Assembly (NCBI GenBank): GCA_903898475.1 | Contig: CAIUFU010000106.1 | Coordinates: 1-8,404, forward strand | Direction of reading: 5' to 3' | DNA from: an uncultured Alphaproteobacteria bacterium | GTDB lineage: Bacteria; Pseudomonadota; Alphaproteobacteria; Rickettsiales; UBA1997 | Length of the DNA: 8,404 nucleotides | In this document: positions 1-6,364 of the stretch, one piece after another | How positions within the stretch are numbered: the first letter of the stretch is position 1 | Layout of the letters: each line of letters opens with the position of its first letter | Made by a program: the position numbers and the translations under genes | The notes under the pieces: model-generated | Databases searched by the model: none | What the model was told of the DNA's origin: nothing | What the model saw: only the letters and a program-made list of their open reading frames with translations

Positions 1-67
1 CAAGTAATGGTGCAATTTTAGCAAATTGCTCTCGAGTAATGCTGCTTGGATATTTTTTCTTGTTCAT
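1..67 (-). CDS. IS5-family transposase, N-terminal fragment
   Basis: Only the first 22 codons are in the window. They begin MNKKKYPSSITREQFAKI, the usual opening of the small DDE transposases of the IS5 group (the 'S-x-I-T-x-x-Q-F-x-x-I-x-P-L-L' start). The catalytic DDE residues are beyond the left edge, so activity cannot be judged. The ATG at 67-65 is supported by a strong purine-rich ribosome binding site immediately upstream. The protein would cut and join the ends of its own element. The family call rests on a short stretch; another IS4/IS5 superfamily member is possible. Confidence 0.7.
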   Translation of the reverse strand, partial: MNKKKYPSSITREQFAKIAPLL

Positions 68-70
68 GAA

Positions 71-78
71 CCTCCCTT
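71..78 (-). promoter_or_regulatory. Shine-Dalgarno sequence of the transposase
   Basis: The minus strand reads AAGGGAGG three bases before the transposase ATG. It is the clearest ribosome binding site in the window and fixes the transposase start. Further upstream, at 117-122, the minus strand has TTGACT, a good -35 match, but no convincing -10 follows at the right spacing. Confidence 0.55.
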
Positions 79-256
79 GTTATTGATGACAAAGGATTGG
101 CTCAGGATTTTTAATAAGTCAAAGACTTAGGACGGGTTCTCAGAAGAGTTGTTAAAATTAAGAACGAGCTTTTGAGTGAAAATTTTTGCATAGTTTGGAA
201 GAAAGATTTGCCAATAAGTCGGTCACTATTTTGATAAAAAATTTAAATAAGAAGCA

Positions 257-1693
257 ATGCAGTTAAAAAATAAAAATCTCTTTCGTGATGCATCATTTAT
301 TAATGGCCAGTGGGTTAAAAAATCAGCGACAATTTCGGTTTTCAACCCAAGCAGCCAAGCTTTGATTGGAGAGGTTCCAGACTTGGATATTTCTGATGTG
401 AAAAGTGCAATTGACGCGGCGGCAAATGCTTTTGTTAAATGGTCGAAACTCACTGGAAAAGAGCGCGCTAAAATTCTTCGCAAATGGTATGAATTGATTT
501 TGGAAAATCAGGAAGACCTTGCGATCATTTTAACCTCAGAGCAGGGTAAGCCTTTGTCTGAAGCTCGCGGCGAGATTTTATACGGTGCTAATTTTGTTGA
601 ATGGTTTGCCGAAGAAGCAAAAAGAATTTACGGTGACGTGATTTTAGCACCGAAAGCAAATCAAAAAATAATCACAATGCAGCAACCAATTGGTGTTGTT
701 GCGGCGATCACGCCGTGGAATTTTCCTTCGGCCATGATTACGCGCAAAGCCTCAGCAGCAATGGCTGCGGGATGTACTGTTGTTTTGAAACCTTCCGAAC
801 TCACGCCATTTTCGGCTCTGGCTTTGGCGGTTTTAGCAGTTGAAGCTGGAGTGCCTGATGGTGTATTTAATGTATTGACAGGAGATGCGCAGCAAATTGG
901 TGAAGAATTTTGTCAAAATAAAAAAATTCGTAAAATTAGTTTCACTGGTTCGACGCGCGTTGGAAAATTATTAAATAACCAATGCGCTGACGATTTGAAG
1001 AGAATTTCGCTAGAGCTTGGCGGTTCGGCGCCGTTCATTGTTTTTGCTGATGCTAATTTAGACAAAGCGGTTTCTGGTTTAATGCACGCCAAATTTCGCA
1101 ATGGTGGACAGGCTTGCACTTGTGTGAATCGCATTTTTGTTGAAGAAAAAATTCACGATGAATTTGTGCAAAAACTTTTGGGGGAAGTTGCCAAAATAAA
1201 AGTTGGTGATGGCTTTGAAGCGTCGTCGAATATGGGACCGATGATAAATGAAGTTGCAGTAGAAAAAGTTGAACGCTTGCTTTTTGACGCTTTGCAAAAT
1301 GGTGCAAAATGTGAAATCGGTGGAAAAAAAATCTCCGGACAATTCTTTGCTCCAACCGTGCTAACCTCAGTTACAAAAAACATGGAAATTGCTCGTGAAG
1401 AAATTTTTGGCGCAGTTGCGGCAATTCAAAAATTCACTTCCGAAGAAGAAGTAATCAACCTTGCCAATGACACCGAATACGGTCTTGGCTCCTATCTTTA
1501 CACCCAAGATAATGGCCGCATTTGGCGCATTTCTGACGCTTTAGAATTTGGCATGGTCGGCATTAACGAACCATCTTTTGCTACCGAGGTTGCACCTTTT
1601 GGTGGCATTAAACATTCAGGATTTGGTATTGAGGGATCTCATTTAGGAATCGCGGAATTTTGTCAGGTCAAGACACTTCACATCAGTTTTTAA
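257..1693 (+). CDS. gabD: Succinate-semialdehyde dehydrogenase (NAD(P)+)
   Basis: A complete 478-residue aldehyde dehydrogenase, close to the roughly 480 residues usual for GabD. It oxidises succinate semialdehyde to succinate in the cytoplasm, the last step of GABA degradation and a feed into the TCA cycle. Visible motifs are: T-P-W-N-F-P with the oxyanion Asn155; K-P-S-E at 178-181, contacting the cofactor; F-T-G-S-T at 229-233, the Rossmann-loop motif; L-E-L-G-G at 252-256, with general base Glu253; and G-Q-A-C-T-C at 284-289, with catalytic Cys287. Cys289, two residues on, matches the second cysteine of the redox pair typical of SSADH and favours GabD over other ALDHs. The usual E-I-F-G-P is E-I-F-G-A here. 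The ATG at 257 gives the family-typical N-terminus, but the upstream AAGAAG is only a weak ribosome binding site. It stands alone on its strand, with no partner gabT visible. A related semialdehyde dehydrogenase (for example glutarate semialdehyde) cannot be excluded. Confidence 0.88.
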   Translation: MQLKNKNLFRDASFINGQWVKKSATISVFNPSSQALIGEVPDLDISDVKSAIDAAANAFVKWSKLTGKERAKILRKWYELILENQEDLAIILTSEQGKPLSEARGEILYGANFVEWFAEEAKRIYGDVILAPKANQKIITMQQPIGVVAAITPWNFPSAMITRKASAAMAAGCTVVLKPSELTPFSALALAVLAVEAGVPDGVFNVLTGDAQQIGEEFCQNKKIRKISFTGSTRVGKLLNNQCADDLKRISLELGGSAPFIVFADANLDKAVSGLMHAKFRNGGQACTCVNRIFVEEKIHDEFVQKLLGEVAKIKVGDGFEASSNMGPMINEVAVEKVERLLFDALQNGAKCEIGGKKISGQFFAPTVLTSVTKNMEIAREEIFGAVAAIQKFTSEEEVINLANDTEYGLGSYLYTQDNGRIWRISDALEFGMVGINEPSFATEVAPFGGIKHSGFGIEGSHLGIAEFCQVKTLHISF

Positions 1694-1707
1694 ATTTTGA
1701 TGTGAAG
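1676..1707. terminator. Shared hairpin between convergent gabD and prepilin-like locus
   Basis: CTTCACATCA (1676-1685) and TGATGTGAAG (1698-1707) are perfect 10-base inverted arms around a 12-base AT-rich loop. The gabD stop codon lies in the loop and the stop of the opposite gene is nine bases beyond the right arm. Position between two convergent genes fits a bidirectional transcription terminator. The downstream T-tracts are weak on both strands, so it may act mainly as an RNA 3'-end stabiliser. Confidence 0.5.
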
Positions 1708-1716
1708 CTTTCTGGT

Positions 1717-3105
1717 TTAGTAAGTTACAATTACGATACCTGATCCACCAACCGAACCAATTCCGGAGACTGCATTGGCAGCACCTCCACCACCAGTATT
1801 GGCAGTGCCAGCCACACCTGGATCGCCACCACCACCTGTTGTCAGAGTTCCTAAACCATTTTGTTTTGTTGTAGGAGAAGTCCAGTAACCACCGCCACCA
1901 CCACCGCCGTAATAAGCATTGGTGCCGCTGATGTTGTATTCTAATCCGATTCCTCCATTGCCGCCTATTCCCAGACCACTGTTAGTTGAGCCATTAGTTC
2001 CAGCTCCACCGGCTCCACCACCGCCTCCTCCGCCATAAGTTCCTGTTCCGCCGACATTGCCTTGACCGGCAACTCTTGTGCCAGCAAGCATTGTTGTGGC
2101 TTTGATTCCTCCTCCTCCTCCCGATCCTCCGTTAGAGCCATTGGCTGATCTGGCGCCGCCTCCACCACCACCAGTGGCTGTGATGGTGCCAAATATTGAA
2201 TTTCCTCCATTGCCACCATTGCCAGAATTGGCAGGTCCTGCGGTTCCACCAGCGCCAACGGTAATGCTAATGGCAGAAGTGGAGGCCGAATAACTAGAAT
2301 TGTAAATTACGCCACCACCGCCACCGCCACCATTTCCCGTGGCATCACCTGCTCCGCCAGAGCCACCACCACCACCTGCAACAACCAAAACTCTAACTGT
2401 TCTGGCGGAAGGGCAGGTGAAAGTAAATCCACTGCCGGTGGTCGTAAATTTATGAATTGGTGATCCCGGAGTTGAGGTGATGTCAATAGAAGTGCCGCCT
2501 GAGCAAGCTTGAACACATGATCCGCTAGAGCTAAACGTCAAATTAGAGGCGCAGGTGTAACTAACCGATCCGCTATAACCACTGGCACCGCAAGGTAAAG
2601 TGCCGCTTCCTTGATTGGCTTTTGTAGCGGTTACTCCAGTTATTGGAGTGACGTTACATTGCAAAACGCAATTGCCGCTGCCATCTGAAGCATAACCATT
2701 TGCGGTGTCGCATGATGAACATCCGGCTCCGCTGTATCCAGTTGCGCAGCTGCAAGTTCCGGTGATTGCCGATCCACCGCTACAAGTGTAGGCAAAGCCT
2801 GATGCAGAATAATGATTGGCAGTGTCGCAAGTTAAAGTTCCTGTTCCCGAAGTGACAGTTCCAGTTGTAGGAGATGCACCGGTTACGTTGTAGGAACATT
2901 GTTGCACACAAGAGCCACCCGATAACACGTAGCCAGTGTCGCAGGAATTACATCCAGTTCCGCTGTAACCAGTAGCGCAAGAGCAGGGGGTGTTAACTGT
3001 AAGAGTGCCGTTGCTACAACTATAAGCAGCAGTGCCGCTGTAGTTCGTTACATCGCAAGTAGAAGTGGAACTTTGTCCGCTAGTCAGTGTCACAGCAGCA
3101 GACAC
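1717..3105 (-). CDS. C-terminal piece: cysteine-rich EGF-like repeats plus glycine-rich domain
   Basis: 462 residues if begun at the GTG at 3105, but this start is artificial. The frame is open up to the TAA at 3466, contains no ATG in that 360-base stretch, and the GTG falls in the middle of a repeat module. The open part is 582 codons (1717-3465). Residues 17-200 carry paired cysteines in EGF-like units (C-A-T-G-Y-S-G-x-G-C-x-S-C at 43-55 and 120-132). Residues 206-462 form a glycine-rich domain: it starts with an I-H-K-F-T segment and V-R-V-L-V-V-A-G-G-G-G-G, then runs of up to eight glycines, and closes with G-S-G-I-V-I-V-T-Y. Such domains occur in phage tail fibres and bacterial surface proteins. 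This piece alone has no signal peptide and would stay in the cytoplasm, which argues that it is the back half of the upstream prepilin-like gene. Confidence 0.6.
   Translation of the reverse strand: MSAAVTLTSGQSSTSTCDVTNYSGTAAYSCSNGTLTVNTPCSCATGYSGTGCNSCDTGYVLSGGSCVQQCSYNVTGASPTTGTVTSGTGTLTCDTANHYSASGFAYTCSGGSAITGTCSCATGYSGAGCSSCDTANGYASDGSGNCVLQCNVTPITGVTATKANQGSGTLPCGASGYSGSVSYTCASNLTFSSSGSCVQACSGGTSIDITSTPGSPIHKFTTTGSGFTFTCPSARTVRVLVVAGGGGGSGGAGDATGNGGGGGGGVIYNSSYSASTSAISITVGAGGTAGPANSGNGGNGGNSIFGTITATGGGGGGARSANGSNGGSGGGGGIKATTMLAGTRVAGQGNVGGTGTYGGGGGGGAGGAGTNGSTNSGLGIGGNGGIGLEYNISGTNAYYGGGGGGGYWTSPTTKQNGLGTLTTGGGGDPGVAGTANTGGGGAANAVSGIGSVGGSGIVIVTY
1720..2379 (-). repeat. Glycine-run low-complexity coding repeat
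   Basis: Imperfect repeats of GGN codons encode several runs of five to eight glycines spaced by Ser, Asn, Ala and Thr. On the plus strand they appear as repeated CCACCACCGCC-type blocks. The repetition is prone to slippage and misassembly. It also produces a proline-rich reading frame on the opposite strand that is not a gene. Confidence 0.7.
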
Positions 3106-3225
3106 GCCGGTAACAGCAACGCTAGTGCATGGTCCAACTGCAGTGCAGCTTCCAGAAACAGAAGCGTTGCCGCTAATACAGGTGTAGGTAACAGATCCGC
3201 TGTAGTTGGTTTGGTTGCAGGCGAT
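2506..3225 (-). repeat. Cysteine-module repeat array
   Basis: Four diverged copies of a module around C-x5-6-Y-S-G/A-x3-4-Y-T/S-C lie at codons of about 327-353, 383-407, 458-484 and 537-563 of the read-through frame. Two EGF-like units sharing C-A-T-G-Y-S-G-x-G-C-x-S-C follow copies 2 and 3. The paired cysteines predict disulfides, consistent with export. Most of the array belongs to the C-terminal piece, but the first copy lies upstream of its nominal GTG start, supporting one original gene. Confidence 0.6.
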
Positions 3226-3465
3226 AGAGGTTGAACTTGAGGTGGGAGAAACTGATGCAATAAGACCGGCAATGCTGATATTGCATGGAGAAGATGAGAG
3301 GTCGCAGCCGCTATCAGTTACTGTATATCCGATGCATGAACCATTAGGAACTGCATCGCGGTTGATTGCTCTAGTCCATTTTTTACCGGAGTAATCTTCT
3401 ACTGATTGTCTGTCGGTCCTGGATAAGGCTTTGGTAAATATGGCAATTTCTCCGATCTCGCCGGT

Positions 3466-4203
3466 TTAACCTTTGCCGATTGATAATGTTGTGATGCCGC
3501 TAAGATGAGCTGTTTTAGTAGCATCTTCTGCGGCAAGAATACCGTTAATGTAAGTTGAGTTACCATTTGTTGCGCTGTGAACAAAAGTGAATTGGCGGGC
3601 TTTGTCGGTAGAAGAAGCATATGAACTTACTGTCGCACTGTAAGAAGTTGCTGATCCTTGAGAGTGAATGATAGTTGAGTCGGCACTGTAACCCAGAGCT
3701 AAATTTTGGTTGGCGGTTCCGCTGGGGTTTTCTCCGATGAAGTAGTTGTTGCTGTCGCTACTTTGCCTCTTTTCCAAGACCATGATGGTGTAATCGGTAT
3801 TATTTAAGAAGCTGGCATCAAGTACCTGCAAATAGTTGGCGCTGCTACCACTAAATTTTACAGCGTGAACATAGTTGATGGTATTGGCGTAAGTTGGTCC
3901 TGTTCCGACTGCAACTATTGAAGGTTTTGCGCCTGAAGCGCTTTGATCATACCAAGATGTAATGGGGTTTCCGTCGTTTGTTTGGCTATTATCAATACTG
4001 TTGCTGAGGCTGGTTTCGAGCCATAAGGCTGTGTCTTTTATTCCAATTATCGGGGATGATTTAGCTAGCGATTCTGCAGCAGCTAATCTTGATTTGGCGA
4101 TTATGCGGTTACCGGCGAATACTCCGGCAATTAGGATGCCAATTATTAGGATTACGACTGCAATTTCGATAAGGGTAAAGGCGCGAGAATTATGATGCTT
4201 CAT
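3466..4203 (-). CDS. N-terminal piece: prepilin-type protein with truncated lectin-like domain
   Basis: A 245-residue product if translation stops at the TAA. The start MKHHNSRA followed by FTLIE is a type IV prepilin/pseudopilin signal: short basic leader, cleavage expected between Ala8 and Phe9, and Glu13 at the +5 position needed for N-methylation and assembly. A hydrophobic helix (about 9-32) follows, which anchors the protein in the inner membrane before extraction. Residues from about 50 resemble the Con A/LamG-type lectin domain fused to prepilins in some bacteria (L-W-L-E-T, I-T-S-W-Y-D-Q-S, then a V-K-F-S-G segment), but the domain is cut about 30 residues before its end. No strong ribosome binding site precedes the ATG. 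No prepilin peptidase or assembly gene is present here, so the secretion machinery would be encoded elsewhere. As a truncated lectin fold it probably would not be stable. Confidence 0.7.
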   Translation of the reverse strand: MKHHNSRAFTLIEIAVVILIIGILIAGVFAGNRIIAKSRLAAAESLAKSSPIIGIKDTALWLETSLSNSIDNSQTNDGNPITSWYDQSASGAKPSIVAVGTGPTYANTINYVHAVKFSGSSANYLQVLDASFLNNTDYTIMVLEKRQSSDSNNYFIGENPSGTANQNLALGYSADSTIIHSQGSATSYSATVSSYASSTDKARQFTFVHSATNGNSTYINGILAAEDATKTAHLSGITTLSIGKG

Positions 4204-4249
4204 GTGGCAATATTAGTTCGTAAATAATGGTTGGTTACCAATAAATTAA

Positions 4250-4474
4250 AAAGAACTTTGGGATAGTCCTGTGGTTAGATCAACAGAAAACCCAGATCAA
4301 TCTCTAGTCCAAAAAGATCACCTCTTTTTGAATCAAAATTATAAAGTAATTGGTGATGAGCGGGTGAAGGTTTCAGCAGCTGACAAAGTATTTTTCTTAT
4401 ACCGCGTGATTAATGACTAATATCTGACAATGCAGGAAATTGGCGCAATAATCAGTGCAATAAAATTAAATTAA
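4250..4474 (+). pseudogene. Possible remnant ORF in the prepilin-recJ gap
   Basis: The 262-base gap between the prepilin-like gene and recJ holds no intact gene. On the plus strand a frame is open from 4250 to a TAA at 4418-4420 and continues in the same frame to another TAA at 4472-4474, overlapping the recJ 3' end by nine bases. The translation includes V-S-A-A-D-K-V-F-F-L-Y-R-V-I-N-D, then after the stop Y-L-T-M-Q-E-I-G-A-I-I-S, which looks protein-like and helical. GTG at 4271 is the only plausible start and has no ribosome binding site. An open stretch of this length can arise by chance in AT-rich DNA, and I recognise no family. Confidence 0.2.
4310..4330. other. AT-rich inverted repeat
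   Basis: CAAAAAGA (4310-4317) and TCTTTTTG (4323-4330) form a perfect 8-base stem around TCACC. The stem is too AT-rich for a strong terminator. It lies downstream of recJ and about 110 bases upstream of the prepilin-like start, so a weak recJ 3' end is the most natural reading. Confidence 0.25.
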
Positions 4475-6256
4475 CGCATCTTCAATAATCATTTGCACTT
4501 TTTCGACACCCATCCAGCTGTTGATATTCAAGGTTCCAATCAGGCTCATTGGTTTGGTGTATTTTGGATCGAGTAAAATTCCGCCCAAAGCATTTGCGCC
4601 GCAACGAAAGGCGATTGCTTGAATTTGGCCGCTAAAGCCAAGCGCTGATTTTGTTGAAAAAATACAGCTGACATGTTCGCCAGTTTTGCCAACAAAATTG
4701 CCTTTAATTTTTTGTACGTCGCGTAAAAGAAATTTCGGACGAGCGTTGCCAACACCAAACGGCTCAAGCTTCGCTAACTCTTTGAGTAGCTCGATATTTA
4801 CTTGCGGAAGGTCGAGCGCAATGTCAAATTCTGAGGTGCGTTGCAAAGAAAGTTCGGCAACTTTTTTGCCTAAATTATTGCAAAAGAATTGGTGCAGCTC
4901 GGAAATTTTTTCAGGCAAAACCGAAAATCCTCCAGCCATTGCGTGGCCGCCACCTTCAATTAATAAATTGGCAAAACGCGCTTTTAAAATTTCACCGCCA
5001 AAATCAATTCCAGAAATTGAGCGGCACGAAGCCTTGCCTTTTTTGCCTTCGTCATCAATTGCAATTACCGCAACTGGTTTGTTGTAAAGATCTTTGAGGC
5101 GAGATGCGACAATTCCAATGACGCCTTGGTGCCAATTTTTTGACACGGCAAAAATAATTGGGTCGGTAGTTTTAAAGCCGCCGGCACCTGATTCTAAAGC
5201 CTTCACAGCTTCATCCAAAACTTGCACCTCAACATCTTTGCGCTGTTTGTTGAAAGTTTCTAACTGCTCGGCAATTGCTTTTACCTCTTCTTCATCTTCG
5301 CTTGAAAGTAATCTTGCGCCCAAATCAGATTTGCCGATGCGACCTCCCGCATTGATGCGTGGGCCAATGACAAATCCTAAATGGTAAGCGGTTGGTTCTT
5401 CATCAAGCCCCGCTAAATCGCAAATTGTGCGCAGGCCTAAATTTTTTCGGGTCTTTAAAACTTTTAATCCGGCAGCAACAAATGCACGATTTAAGCCGGT
5501 TAACGACATTACGTCGCAAACTGTGCCAAGCGCCACAAGGTCGAGAAGACCAAGAAGATTTGGCTCTTTTCTTTGCGCGTAAAAATTTTCTTCCCGCAAT
5601 TTTTTGTTAATCGCCACGGCAAATAAAAATGAAACGCCCGCCGCACAGAGATTTTTGTGCGGGAATTTTTCATCAAGTAAATTCGGGTTAATCACCGCAA
5701 TTGACTGAGGTTTTTCAAGAACTCCCAAATGGTGGTCGATTACAATAATGTCGAGTCCAACGGCGGCGGCGTCTTCCAAAGGCTTGAAAGCAACCGTGCC
5801 GCAATCAACGGTAATTACTAAGTCTGTACCGCTTTTTTTCAGATTTAAAAGTGCCTGTGAGTTGGGGCCATAGCCTTCTAAAACGCGATCGGGAATGTAA
5901 ATGCCAACCTCAATTCCAACTTCACGAAAGAAACGTTTAAGCGTTGCCGCAGAAGTTGCGCCATCCACATCGTAATCAGCAAAAATCGTAATTTTTTTCT
6001 TCAAACGAATCGCCTCAATCACATGCGCCACCGCTTTATCCATGTCGCCAAGCTCAAAAGGATTGGGTAGCGCCGTTTTAATTTTTGGCTCCAAAAAATT
6101 TTCAATTTCATCGAGTGAAATTTCGCGCGCCGAAAGCAAATTGCTCAAAACTTCCGACAGCCCAAAGCGCTGATAAATTGAGGTTGCGTGGCGCTCGTCA
6201 AAAGTTTTTTGCTGCCAGTTAAGGCCGAGAATTGAGGGGTTTTGTGAGGAGCGCAT
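4466..6256 (-). CDS. recJ: Single-stranded-DNA-specific 5'-3' exonuclease RecJ
   Basis: A complete 596-residue RecJ, near the family's usual 560-600. The enzyme degrades single-stranded DNA from the 5' end in the cytoplasm, acting in RecF-pathway recombination, mismatch repair and base excision repair, with Mn2+ or Mg2+ at the active site. The DHH phosphoesterase core shows D-Y-D-V-D-G at 94-99 (motif I), I-P-D-R and E-G-Y-G at 121-130, V-D-C-G at 150-153 (motif II), D-H-H at 174-176 (motif III) and L-G-T-V-C-D-V at 243-249 (motif IV). I-G-P-R-I-N-A-G-G-R at 297-306 follows. The DHHA1 part has C-R-S-I-S-G at 411-416 and G-G-G-H-A-M-A-G-G-F at 435-444, and a C-terminal OB-like segment completes the protein. 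All metal-binding residues appear intact. The ATG at 6256 gives a family-typical N-terminus but lacks a visible ribosome binding site. Confidence 0.95.
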   Translation of the reverse strand: MRSSQNPSILGLNWQQKTFDERHATSIYQRFGLSEVLSNLLSAREISLDEIENFLEPKIKTALPNPFELGDMDKAVAHVIEAIRLKKKITIFADYDVDGATSAATLKRFFREVGIEVGIYIPDRVLEGYGPNSQALLNLKKSGTDLVITVDCGTVAFKPLEDAAAVGLDIIVIDHHLGVLEKPQSIAVINPNLLDEKFPHKNLCAAGVSFLFAVAINKKLREENFYAQRKEPNLLGLLDLVALGTVCDVMSLTGLNRAFVAAGLKVLKTRKNLGLRTICDLAGLDEEPTAYHLGFVIGPRINAGGRIGKSDLGARLLSSEDEEEVKAIAEQLETFNKQRKDVEVQVLDEAVKALESGAGGFKTTDPIIFAVSKNWHQGVIGIVASRLKDLYNKPVAVIAIDDEGKKGKASCRSISGIDFGGEILKARFANLLIEGGGHAMAGGFSVLPEKISELHQFFCNNLGKKVAELSLQRTSEFDIALDLPQVNIELLKELAKLEPFGVGNARPKFLLRDVQKIKGNFVGKTGEHVSCIFSTKSALGFSGQIQAIAFRCGANALGGILLDPKYTKPMSLIGTLNINSWMGVEKVQMIIEDALI

Positions 6257-6278
6257 TTCGTTTTAATATTTTAATTCC

Positions 6279-6308
6279 ATCAAAATCGATGGGTTTAAAA
6301 GCGGTCAA
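6279..6308 (-). promoter_or_regulatory. Candidate recJ promoter
   Basis: On the minus strand TTGACC (6308-6303, five of six -35 positions) is followed after 18 bases by TTTGAT (6284-6279, four of six -10 positions). It lies about 23 bases before the recJ ATG. The -35 overlaps the stem of the neighbouring hairpin. The spacing and matches are acceptable but could be chance in AT-rich DNA. Confidence 0.25.
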
Positions 6309-6322
6309 ATTCGACCTCTTTT
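6297..6322. terminator. Candidate bidirectional terminator between the HNH gene and recJ
   Basis: AAAAG-c-GGTC (6297-6306) pairs with GACC-t-CTTTT (6313-6322) around AAATTC, giving nine pairs and one mismatch with A- and T-tracts on the flanks. It lies 43 bases downstream of the HNH-gene stop, so it could end the fic/HNH transcript. The stem has only five G-C pairs and the minus-strand T-run is four bases long. Confidence 0.35.
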
Positions 6323-6364
6323 ATTATTTTGGTTTAGGGTGGAATGATTTTACAGCTGAAGGTT

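Larger units (their letters stand above)
1..141 (-). mobile_element. End of an IS5-type insertion sequence (partial, runs off left edge)
   Basis: The left edge holds the 5' part of a transposase gene on the minus strand, preceded by about 73 bases of leader. The element probably ends near 139-141, where the minus strand starts GAGAACCCGTCCTAAG. This resembles the terminal inverted repeats of IS5-type elements, but the other end lies outside the window, so neither the repeat nor a target duplication can be verified. The right boundary is an estimate from where the leader stops looking like an IS terminus. The element sits directly upstream of gabD and is transcribed away from it. Confidence 0.55.
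1717..4203 (-). pseudogene. Prepilin-like surface protein with lectin, EGF-like and glycine-rich domains, split by an in-frame TAA
   Basis: One continuous minus-strand frame of 828 codons is interrupted once, by TAA at codon 246 (3466-3468). Read through that codon, the order is: a prepilin methylation motif and hydrophobic helix (about 1-40); a concanavalin A/LamG-like domain (about 50-276); four cysteine modules of the type C-x5-6-Y-S-x3-4-Y-T/S-C with two EGF-like units between them (about 327-566); and a glycine-rich domain (about 572-828) ending G-S-G-I-V-I-V-T-Y. The TAA falls inside the last strands of the lectin domain, which resumes T-G-E-I-G-E-I-A-I-F and ends at K-K-W, as family members do. 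No frameshift is needed, only one changed codon. The likely role of the intact protein is a surface-exposed adhesin or minor pilin. It may be a young pseudogene, a sequencing error or a read-through gene. The glycine-rich part is visibly richer in G+C than its neighbours because of its glycine codons. Confidence 0.75.

Noticed and set aside
1053..1383. Several minus-strand open frames opposite gabD
   Set aside because: They overlap one another in different frames, lie over conserved ALDH catalytic segments, and have no start signals.
2078..2293. Plus-strand proline-rich open frame opposite the glycine-rich domain
   Set aside because: It is the mirror image of glycine codon runs on the other strand; it has no ribosome binding site and low complexity.
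1720..2379. CRISPR array suggested by repeated CCACCACCGCC blocks
   Set aside because: The repeats are irregular, have no constant spacer length, and are explained by glycine codons in a reading frame.
3466..3468. Reassigned TAA codon as the explanation for the split prepilin gene
   Set aside because: The prepilin locus, gabD, recJ, the HNH gene and the permease all end naturally at TAA, so TAA is a normal stop in this genome.
4231..4241. Short palindrome TTGGTTACCAA upstream of the prepilin-like gene as an operator
   Set aside because: Five-base arms are common by chance, and no promoter with good spacing could be placed next to it.
4686..5087. Plus-strand 133-codon open frame opposite recJ
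   Set aside because: It is antisense to a strongly conserved recJ region including the G-G-H-A-M-A-G-G motif and arises from recJ codon bias.
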